Of a DNA stretch of 64,000 nt, positions 16,817-23,794 are shown piece by piece; the first letter of the stretch is position 1, and each line of letters opens with the position of its first letter. The position numbers and the translations under genes are program-made. The stretch is from an uncultured Peptococcaceae bacterium. Lineage in GTDB: Bacteria > Bacillota > Dehalobacteriia > UBA4068 > UBA4997. The notes beneath the pieces were generated by a model. The model worked only from the letters and a program-made list of their open reading frames with translations. It did no database searches and had not been told where the DNA came from. Where the stretch lies: NCBI GenBank assembly GCA_947625705.1, contig CANQPG010000002.1:77119-141118 (forward strand), read 5' to 3'.

Positions 16817-17092
16817 TTATTTCGCCACGGCGTCTTTCAAAGCCTTGCCGGCCTTAAACGCAGGCACCTTAGCAGCGGCAATGGTGATCTTCTTGCCGGT
16901 CTGCGGATTGTGACCCTCGCGGGCAGCGCGCTCGCGCACTTCAAACGTGCCGAAGCCGATCAGCTGAACCTTGTCATCTTTCTTCAAGCTCTTGGTCACC
17001 ACTTCCACAAAAGCGTCCAGAGCCTTGCCGGCGTCCTTTTTGCTGATTTCCGCTTCCGCCGCAATGGCATTAATCAATTCGGTTTTGTTCAT
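16817..17092 (-). CDS. hup: DNA-binding protein HU
   Basis: A 91-residue nucleoid protein of the HU/IHF family ([60 protein letters not shown]). It binds and bends DNA as a homodimer. Two ATGs are adjacent (17095 and 17092). The second is 8 bases from AGGAGG and gives the usual MNKT start. The PQTGKKI beta-arm tip is intact. It has its own promoter and probable terminator. Confidence 0.96.
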   Translation of the reverse strand: MNKTELINAIAAEAEISKKDAGKALDAFVEVVTKSLKKDDKVQLIGFGTFEVRERAAREGHNPQTGKKITIAAAKVPAFKAGKALKDAVAK

Positions 17093-17169
17093 CATTCAAG
17101 CCTCCTAAATATTTTTGCTCTGCGCGGCTTGTCCCGGCGCTATGAGCAGATAAATGTAAAATCATATAT

Positions 17170-17198
17170 ATTTTAACACTGGGAAAACGAAGTTTCAA
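17170..17198 (-). promoter_or_regulatory. hup promoter
   Basis: On the minus strand TTGAAA (17193-17198) and TAAAAT (17170-17175) are 17 bases apart, about 75 bases before the HU start. The leader shows no further obvious structure. Confidence 0.7.
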
Positions 17199-17272
17199 GC
17201 CTTTTTTGGTTTTTTCCCCCTAAAACCAATGCTTTTTTGCTGGGTTTTTGGCAAAATTGCCAATTTAGGCGA

Positions 17273-18436
17273 TTAATTACGGCGAAAAACTGCCGTAAGC
17301 GGTGAACGCACTGCACAAACCTCCCCCCGGCGCAAATAAACGCGGGGGATACGCGCCGAAGCCGCCGTCCGCCGGAGCGGCGCCGACACCACATCGCCCA
17401 CCTTGATATCACACCCGGTGCAGTCGCAAAGCAGCGTCTGCATGGCCACCCGCCCCAGCACCTCCAGGGGCTTGCCCTGCCAATACACCAAACGGTGATA
17501 CCGCCCCAGCGCCAGCTTCCCCAGATTACGGGAAAACGTCTGCACGCTGTCTTTTACAGTGACGGGGCGCGCCCCTGCCTGCACGCCGAAGCCGTCGCCA
17601 TAGCCAAACGGCACCGCCGCCACCCGCATGGGGCGCTTGGCGGTAAACTCGCGGCCATAGCCCACCGTATCGCCGGGGGCAAGATCGCGCACTGCCGCAA
17701 TTCGCGCCTTGGCGCAGAACGGCTCGGCTAAATTAAGGCCAAACTGCCGCGCCAAATTCAGCTGCGCATACAGCACCGAGCCCAGCCGCACCGCGTCAAA
17801 CCGCGCCGCGGGGAACTTCAGCGCCCCCGCCGAGTTGGCCAGATGAAAGCAAACGCCGTCGAAGCCCGCCTGCAATATCTGCTCGCGCTGGCGGGTAAAT
17901 TCCGCCAGCTGACGTTTGGCAAAGCTCTCGTCCTGCTCCAGCGCCGTCGCCAGATGGGAATACGCCCCGGTAAGCCGCACATTTGGGCAATCGGCCAGCG
18001 CTTGCAGCAGCTCCGGCAGATCCTGCGTATTCGCGCCAAAGCGGTTCATGCCGGTGTTCAGCTTCAGATGACACGCCACGCCGGGGGGCGCCGCCAGCCT
18101 TTGCAGCGTATCGATACCGTCCAGCGTCGCCGTCAGGTCATACTCCGCAAAATAAGGCGCTTCATCGGCCTGCGGCGGCAGAAACACCAGCACCGGGGCG
18201 GTTATCCCCGCCTCGCGCAGCTCCAGCGCCTCGGAGAGCGTGGTCACCGCCAGCATGGCCGCCCCCGCCGCGCTAAACGTCTTGGCACACTCCACCGCGC
18301 CGAAGCCGTAAGCGTCGTTCTTCACCACCGCGATCACCGGCGTCTGCACCAGCTCCTGCACGGCGGCAAAACCCTCGGCCAGCTTATCCAAATCAATCTC
18401 GATCCAATGGGAAAGCCCCGCCGGCACTGTACTCAT
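17273..18436 (-). CDS. alr: Alanine racemase
   Basis: A 387-residue fold-type III PLP enzyme that makes D-alanine for peptidoglycan. The Schiff-base lysine is Lys39 in AVVKNDAYGFG. The barrel motif is HLKLNTGMNRFG. The C-terminal beta domain carries GDTVGYGREFTA with the catalytic tyrosine region and VPFGYGDGF. The family more often has LDTGM where this has LNTGM, a known variation. It lies 15 bases after the FemAB-like gene, so both wall-related genes probably share a transcript. Confidence 0.94.
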   Translation of the reverse strand: MSTVPAGLSHWIEIDLDKLAEGFAAVQELVQTPVIAVVKNDAYGFGAVECAKTFSAAGAAMLAVTTLSEALELREAGITAPVLVFLPPQADEAPYFAEYDLTATLDGIDTLQRLAAPPGVACHLKLNTGMNRFGANTQDLPELLQALADCPNVRLTGAYSHLATALEQDESFAKRQLAEFTRQREQILQAGFDGVCFHLANSAGALKFPAARFDAVRLGSVLYAQLNLARQFGLNLAEPFCAKARIAAVRDLAPGDTVGYGREFTAKRPMRVAAVPFGYGDGFGVQAGARPVTVKDSVQTFSRNLGKLALGRYHRLVYWQGKPLEVLGRVAMQTLLCDCTGCDIKVGDVVSAPLRRTAASARIPRVYLRRGEVCAVRSPLTAVFRRN

Positions 18437-18451
18437 ATCCTCACCGCCCCG

Positions 18452-19564
18452 CTATTTGCCGCCCTTAAGCCGCTTTTTCAGGTTGATCAGGCGGCGCACA
18501 TTCTTCTGGTAAATCGGCTCCAAAAAGTTATAGAGCTTGTATTTGCCGGGCTTAAACGGCAGGTCATATTCGCCGATAAACTCGGTGTATTTGCCGCCGA
18601 AGCCCTTTTTGAATTTGACCAGCCCGTACAGCGGGTGATCCTCCGGTACGTGGCCGGGCACGCCGCGGAAGTCATACATCGTGCAGCCCTGCGCTTTCGC
18701 CCATTCGATCATCGTCCACTGAATGGCATAGTTGGGCATCAGGTTGCGGTGCGAGTTGGCGCTCGCCCCGTAGATGTACCACGCTTTGTCGCCCATGCGG
18801 AACGCCAGCGTCCCCGCGATCGCCTCGCCCTCATAATAAGCCATGAAAAGCTCGCAAAGCCCCGCCGGGTGCAGGTTGTCATAGAAACGCTCAAAATAGC
18901 TGTACGGGCGGATCAGGAAATGGTCGCGGCTGGCCGTCGTGGTCAAAATGCGGTAAAACGCCGGCAATGCCTCACGCCCCGCCGCCGTCACGATCTCCAC
19001 GCCCTTTTTGCCCGCCAGACGGATATTATAACGCGTTTTCTGGTGGCAGGCCGCCAGCAGCTCATCAACCGTGGGGTTAATATCCAACCGGAACACAAAG
19101 CGCGGCTGCACGCCCTCGAAGCCCTCGCCCTGCCCGGCCGGCACAAAACCGCTCTCCTTTAAGCGCGCCCGCCAGGTCTCCGCCGCCGCCAGGTCAATAT
19201 CAATATCGGGGTCAACTTTCCAGTAAATTGCCCCGCGCTCCTTGGCCAGCGCCCGCACGGCAGCCACCGCCGCCCGCCACAGCGCCGTATCGTCGATATC
19301 CAGCACCGGCCCCCTGGGCGAATAGAAAATGTTGCCGAGGCCCGCCGGCAGCTTCCGCTGCAAGATCAGCGCCGCCGCGCAAACCGCGCCGTCCTTTTCC
19401 AGCACCAGGTGCAGCGGCTGCCAGGCCGGCTGTTTCACCGCGCCCCACTGCCAGCTTTGCAAAACGTGCCCCTTGGGGTGCGCCGCCACGAAGTCGTTGA
19501 ACAGCCGCACATTCTCCGGGGTGTCTTCCAACAATCTATAACTGTAATCGCCTGTGATATTCAA
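18452..19564 (-). CDS. FemAB/FmhB-type peptidoglycan bridge aminoacyltransferase
   Basis: A 370-residue protein of the FemABX family, with two GNAT-like domains. These enzymes add amino acids from aminoacyl-tRNA to the lipid II stem lysine. Visible family features are KTRYNIRLAGKKGVEI, YGASANSHRNLMPNYAIQW and YDFRGVPG. The start is a TTG at 19564 with AAGGAG 8 bases upstream; no ATG fits better. The amino acid added cannot be read from sequence. A DAP-type species may use it for another transfer. Confidence 0.88.
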   Translation of the reverse strand: MNITGDYSYRLLEDTPENVRLFNDFVAAHPKGHVLQSWQWGAVKQPAWQPLHLVLEKDGAVCAAALILQRKLPAGLGNIFYSPRGPVLDIDDTALWRAAVAAVRALAKERGAIYWKVDPDIDIDLAAAETWRARLKESGFVPAGQGEGFEGVQPRFVFRLDINPTVDELLAACHQKTRYNIRLAGKKGVEIVTAAGREALPAFYRILTTTASRDHFLIRPYSYFERFYDNLHPAGLCELFMAYYEGEAIAGTLAFRMGDKAWYIYGASANSHRNLMPNYAIQWTMIEWAKAQGCTMYDFRGVPGHVPEDHPLYGLVKFKKGFGGKYTEFIGEYDLPFKPGKYKLYNFLEPIYQKNVRRLINLKKRLKGGK

Positions 19565-19593
19565 GCTATATTCTCCTTATGAAAATAATTTTT

Positions 19594-19757
19594 GGCGGGG
19601 CTCGGATAATTCTTTTCCACGAAATTTAGCGCAGCGAAGCGGAGGTCATGTAGTGGAAAAGATTTATCGGAGCCCGCTGCTTTTGGGCAGGGCATTGATA
19701 AAACTTTCCGCTTCATGACCTGCGCAAATTACGCGGAAAGTATTAGCAATACCCGCC
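19594..19757. repeat. Pair of inverted, related hairpins between pyrG and the FemAB gene
   Basis: Hairpin A has 9-bp arms, ACTTTCCGC/GCGGAAAGT, within 19702-19741. Hairpin B is a long imperfect stem, 19598-19620 with 19653-19675, whose inner part is CTTTTCCAC/GTGGAAAAG. Loop A and loop B share CATGACCT...GCGC-(T)AAATT, but on opposite strands. They are two inverted copies of one element, and B has an extra CCGCTTCG. GGCGGG (19594-19599) and CCCGCC (19752-19757) could close the whole unit. In the minus-strand RNA both hairpins are followed by short U-rich stretches, so they may also end pyrG transcription. Confidence 0.65.
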
Positions 19758-21328
19758 TAGTCTGCACACACGCGCAAAAAATCCGTCACTAACGGGTGCG
19801 GACGCTCAGGGTGGGAAATAAATTCCGGGTGATACTGGCACGCCACAAACCACTTATGCGCGGGGATCTCGGCAATCTCCACAAAGCCGCCCTCCGCCGA
19901 ACGTCCGGAAAGCGTTAACCCGGCCGCCGCCAGCTCCGCTTCCACATCTTCTTTCAATACGTAACGGTGGCGGTGACGCTCCAAAATTTCCGGTTGGCCA
20001 TAGATCTGCGCCGCCCGGCTGCCCTCGGCGAGCGTCACTCCGGAGAGACCGCTTTCCAATGTTCCGCCCTGCTTGGCCTGACCCCGCGCGTCAAACAGCA
20101 CGTCAGCCTGGCCGCTTTCCGGCATAGCGGCGGGTATCTGCGCCACATTGCGGGCAAACTCCACTACGGCGGCGTGCATGCCCATACCGAGCGCCAGCAG
20201 CGGCACATCATGCGTCCGCGCATAGCCCGCGGCGGCGATCATGCCGTCTGCCCCGCGCGTGCCGAAGCCGTCGGGTATCACCACGCCCGCGTAGCCGGCA
20301 AGCATATCCGCCGCGTTATCCGCCGTGATATCCTGCGCGGCCAGCATTTCCACCTCGGCCGAAAGCCCCAGATTGATGGCGCAGTGGTGCAGCGCCTCCA
20401 CCAGACTGATGTAAGCGTCGGGCAGCGCCGTGTATTTGCCGACCAGCGCCAGCTTCACCACCTTATTATTAGCCAAAGAGCGCTGATAAAATTCCTCCCA
20501 GCCGTTAATATCGGCCTCCGCCGGCGCCAGACCGAGCTTTTCGGCCACGATTTTATCCAGCCCCTGCCGGTGCAGGCTTAAGGGGAGCTCATACACATTG
20601 TCGGTGTAAAGCTGCTGGATCACCGCCTGCTTGTCGATATCGCAGAACAGCGAAATTTTGCCCACCGCGCCCGCGTCCAGCTCCACCTCGGTGCGGCAGA
20701 CAATAACGTCGGGCTGGATACCGAGGCTTCTGAGCGTCTTCACGCTGTGCTGCACGGGCTTGGTCTTGGCCTCGCCCGCCACGTGCAGATACGGCACCAG
20801 CGCCACATGCACGAACAGCGTGTTCTCGCGCCCCAGATCGCGCCGCATTTGGCGGATCGTTTCCAGAAACGCCAGCGACTCGATATCGCCCACCACGCCG
20901 CCGATCTCCACGATGATCACGTCAAACGCCCAATCGGCCAGATCGTTGGTGATGGTGCGCTTGATCTCGTTGGTGACGTGGGGAATGACCTGAACCGTGT
21001 TGCCGCCGAAATCGCCCGCCCGTTCGCGGTCGAGGATACGGCGGTAAATGCGCCCCAGCGTCGAGCAGGCGCGCCCGGAAAGGCTCACGTTCATAAAACG
21101 CTCGTAATGCCCCAGCGCCAGATCGGTCTCCATGCCGTCGTTGGTGACGAAAACCTCGCCGTGCTGATACGGGTTCATCAGCCCGTTATCGGTGTTGAAA
21201 TAGGTGTCCAGCCGCAGCACGCCAACCTTCAGCCCGCGCCCTTTCAGCAGCTTGCCGAGTGACGCCGCCGTCAGCCCCTTGCCCAGCGAGGAGACCACCC
21301 CGCCGGTGAAAAAGATGTATTTTGTCAT
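19757..21328 (-). CDS. pyrG: CTP synthase homologue with degenerate active sites
   Basis: A 523-residue protein with the two-domain CTP synthase layout: amidoligase (1-270) and class I glutamine amidotransferase (about 285-523). CTP synthase converts UTP, ATP and glutamine to CTP. Overall identity to the family is obvious (TGGVVSSLGKG, QHGEVFVT, TKPVQHSVK, HRHRY, YHPEF). However, the glutaminase cysteine is Gly381 (ALGMGMH instead of GICLGMQ). The Lys equivalent to E. coli Lys40 is Arg39. The Mg-binding Asp72 is Ala71 (TDLALGH). LDPYxNVDPGTMSP reads LDTYFNTDNGLMNP. Lys17 and the His/Glu of the triad remain. It follows argS, the usual clostridial pyrG site. Confidence 0.85.
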   Translation of the reverse strand: MTKYIFFTGGVVSSLGKGLTAASLGKLLKGRGLKVGVLRLDTYFNTDNGLMNPYQHGEVFVTNDGMETDLALGHYERFMNVSLSGRACSTLGRIYRRILDRERAGDFGGNTVQVIPHVTNEIKRTITNDLADWAFDVIIVEIGGVVGDIESLAFLETIRQMRRDLGRENTLFVHVALVPYLHVAGEAKTKPVQHSVKTLRSLGIQPDVIVCRTEVELDAGAVGKISLFCDIDKQAVIQQLYTDNVYELPLSLHRQGLDKIVAEKLGLAPAEADINGWEEFYQRSLANNKVVKLALVGKYTALPDAYISLVEALHHCAINLGLSAEVEMLAAQDITADNAADMLAGYAGVVIPDGFGTRGADGMIAAAGYARTHDVPLLALGMGMHAAVVEFARNVAQIPAAMPESGQADVLFDARGQAKQGGTLESGLSGVTLAEGSRAAQIYGQPEILERHRHRYVLKEDVEAELAAAGLTLSGRSAEGGFVEIAEIPAHKWFVACQYHPEFISHPERPHPLVTDFLRVCAD

Positions 21329-21345
21329 CGCCTTACCCTCAAAAG

Positions 21346-21384
21346 CTATCCCAATATATTCAACCGCTGATCTATCCCAATATA
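21346..21384 (-). repeat. Direct repeat upstream of pyrG
   Basis: TATATTGGGATAG occurs twice on the minus strand (21372-21384 and 21346-21358), 26 bases apart, within the 72-base argS-pyrG gap. About 2.5 helical turns separate them. They could be regulator half-sites or pyrG leader elements. Nothing else is recognisable in the gap. Confidence 0.6.
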
Positions 21385-21400
21385 ATTCCCTTTGTAAGCG

Positions 21401-23089
21401 TCACATCTTCTGCGGGGCGGAAACGCCGAGCAGCGAGAGGCATTTCGCCACCGCGTCCGCCGTCACCCGGCAGAGCCAGAGCCGCGCCGCCTGCAAATCA
21501 GCGTCCACCCCCAGCACCCGGCAGGCGCCGTAAAAGCTGTGGAACAGGGCGGAAAGCTCCATCACATAGGCCGCGATACGGTGGGGAGCCTCCTGCGCCG
21601 CCGCCTGGGCAATCTCGTCCGGCAGCTCCAAAAGGCGCCGCAGCAGATCGCGCTCCGCTTCCTCCGTCAAAAGGCCGAAGTTGACGTCCGCCGCGTCGGC
21701 AAGCGATATCCCCTGCTCCGCCGCCTGATTGATAATGCTGTTGATCCGCGCGTGGGCATACTGCACATAATAGACCGGGTTGTCCATCGACTGGCTTTTG
21801 GCCAAGTCGAGGTCAAAATCCATCTGGCTGTCCGCCGAACGCATCACGAAGAAGAAACGCGCCGCGTCTTTCCCCACCTCGTCCAGCAGCTCCTCCAACG
21901 TCACATAAGTGCCCGCCCGCTTGGACATACGCATGATCTCGCCACCGGAGAACAAACGCACCAGCTGCATTAAAATGATCTCCAATTCCTCGGCGGGGTA
22001 GCCCAAAGCCGCAAGCGCCGCCTTGAGCCGCGCCACATGGCCGTGGTGATCCGCCCCCCAGATGTTGATCAGCCGCGTAAAGCCGCGCTGAAACTTGTTC
22101 TTATGATAGGCAATATCCGCCGCGTAATAGGTCGGTATGCCGTTGGCGCGCACCAGCACCTCCGGTTTTTCGCAGCCGAATTTGTCCGCCGCAAACCACA
22201 GCGCCCCGTCCTGCTCCAAAACATTGCCGTCCGCCTTAAGCTGCTGCACCGCGCCCATCACTTCGTCGGCGTCGTGCAGCGTCTGCTCGCTGAACCACAC
22301 GTCATATTCCACGCCGTAATGCGCCAGCGCCTCTTTGATCGCGCCGATCTTCTTGGCGAGAGCATAGCGGGTCAATTCCTGCTGCCGTTCCGCCGCCGGG
22401 GCAGCCAGCAGCTTATCCCCCTCCGCCGCGATATACTCCTTAACGGTGGCGATGATATCCTCGCCGTGATAGCCGTCCTCCGGGAACGGCACGTCCTGCC
22501 CAAACTGCTGCAAATAACGCGCCTCCAGCGAGAGGCCGAAGTTTTCAATTTGCTTGCCCGCGTCGTTGATGTAATACTCGCGGGTCACGCTGTAACCCGC
22601 CGCCTGCATGATGTTGGCCAGGCTGTCGCCGATAGCCGCGCCGCGCGCGTTCCCCAGGTGCAGCTCGCCGGTCGGGTTGGCCGAAACAAACTCAACATTC
22701 ACCTTTTGGCCGCCGCCCGCGTCGCTCTCGCCGAAGTGTTTGCCCTGCGCCGCCGCGTCCGCCAGCCCGTCGGTCAGCCAGTGCGCCTGCATACGGAAGT
22801 TGATGAAGCCCGCCCCGGCAATTTCGACGTTTTCCACAAACTTCGGCGTTTCTTCCTTATATAAATGCGCCAAAATGGCCTCGGCAATCTTCCGGGGCGG
22901 CATTTTGGCCTGCCGCGCCAGCAGCATGGCCAGATTGGCCGCAAAATCGCCGTGCGCCTTTTCGCGCGGGCGTTCGATGACAAAATCCGGCAGTGTTTCA
23001 AAGGATATCTCACCTGCCGCGCGGGCTCTTTCCGCCGCCTGCGTCAAATCCAGTCTCAGCTCCCGCCGCGTTTCCTCCAACCAGTTCAT
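21401..23089 (-). CDS. argS: Arginyl-tRNA synthetase
   Basis: A 562-residue class I aminoacyl-tRNA synthetase. The N-terminal Arg-tRNA additional domain (about 1-110) precedes the Rossmann catalytic domain. The HIGH-type motif is HLGNARGAA in NPTGELHLGN, and the KMSKS-type motif is MSKRAGT. A C-terminal all-helical DALR anticodon-binding domain ends the protein. The ATG overlaps the stop of the thioesterase gene by 4 bases (ATGA), indicating translational coupling. Confidence 0.96.
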   Translation of the reverse strand: MNWLEETRRELRLDLTQAAERARAAGEISFETLPDFVIERPREKAHGDFAANLAMLLARQAKMPPRKIAEAILAHLYKEETPKFVENVEIAGAGFINFRMQAHWLTDGLADAAAQGKHFGESDAGGGQKVNVEFVSANPTGELHLGNARGAAIGDSLANIMQAAGYSVTREYYINDAGKQIENFGLSLEARYLQQFGQDVPFPEDGYHGEDIIATVKEYIAAEGDKLLAAPAAERQQELTRYALAKKIGAIKEALAHYGVEYDVWFSEQTLHDADEVMGAVQQLKADGNVLEQDGALWFAADKFGCEKPEVLVRANGIPTYYAADIAYHKNKFQRGFTRLINIWGADHHGHVARLKAALAALGYPAEELEIILMQLVRLFSGGEIMRMSKRAGTYVTLEELLDEVGKDAARFFFVMRSADSQMDFDLDLAKSQSMDNPVYYVQYAHARINSIINQAAEQGISLADAADVNFGLLTEEAERDLLRRLLELPDEIAQAAAQEAPHRIAAYVMELSALFHSFYGACRVLGVDADLQAARLWLCRVTADAVAKCLSLLGVSAPQKM

Positions 23090-23589
23090 CGCATATCCTC
23101 CTGTCTGCCGGGGGCAAAGCCCAGCCCGGCCACGTCCCGCTTCTCGCGCGGGAAGTCGATCTCCTTATCCTGAATAAACAGCGTCACCGTACCGGAAACG
23201 ATCAGCTCGCCTTTGTCGTCGGTCACGTCCACGGTGTAAATGCCCAGGTGCTTGCCGCGGTTTTTCTCCTTGGCCTCGGCGCGCAGCGTGCCGCCGCTGC
23301 AGGTGGTGTGATAATTCATCGAAAGCTGCTCCGGCGTCACAAAATAGCCGTAAGACATCGCCGCCTTGCCCGCCGCCTGCCCCACCATGGTGGCCAGCCA
23401 GCCGCCGTGGACGTTGCCTTGCACATTCAAATGCCGGGGCAGCAGCGGCATAACCATCGTGGCAAAGCCGGGTCCCAAATCCACCAGCTCAATGCCGTCG
23501 GAATAGTAAGCGTTCTCGTTTTCGTTAATATACTCGATCTTCGTCGCCCAATCCGCGTCCTTAAACGCCGGGCGCAGTGCTTCCGCCAT
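23086..23589 (-). CDS. PaaI-family hotdog thioesterase
   Basis: A 167-residue acyl-CoA thioesterase-type hotdog protein. The core contains NVQGNVHGGWLATMVGQAAGKAA, the hotdog helix with the HGG catalytic region, and LRAEAKEKNRGKHLGIYTVDVTDDKGELIVSG. The ATG at 23589 is chosen because GAGGTG precedes it by 6 bases. The substrate is unknown. It is coupled to argS by an ATGA overlap, a linkage that seems to be operonic rather than functional. Confidence 0.85.
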   Translation of the reverse strand: MAEALRPAFKDADWATKIEYINENENAYYSDGIELVDLGPGFATMVMPLLPRHLNVQGNVHGGWLATMVGQAAGKAAMSYGYFVTPEQLSMNYHTTCSGGTLRAEAKEKNRGKHLGIYTVDVTDDKGELIVSGTVTLFIQDKEIDFPREKRDVAGLGFAPGRQEDMR

Positions 23590-23730
23590 GCGCTTCACCT
23601 CAAAAATGCTTTTTTCACGCCAAAAATGCCCGCAGACGAAAGCAGGCAATTTTACCCTAACCTATTAGATTATAGCAGATATTTCGGCGGCTGTCTATGC
23701 CAAATGCGCCACTTTTGCAAAGCGCACCAA

Positions 23731-23778
23731 GCAAAAGCGCCCTCCCGCCGCGGCCGATACCGGCTGGCAGGAGAGCGC
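23731..23778 (-). terminator. Terminator after the SLH phosphodiester glycosidase gene
   Basis: On the minus strand a 13-bp stem (23766-23778 with 23737-23749, including G-U pairs) is followed by TTTTGC. It lies 17 bases beyond the stop codon. Confidence 0.78.
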
Positions 23779-23794
23779 GTTCAGCAGCCCCGTT

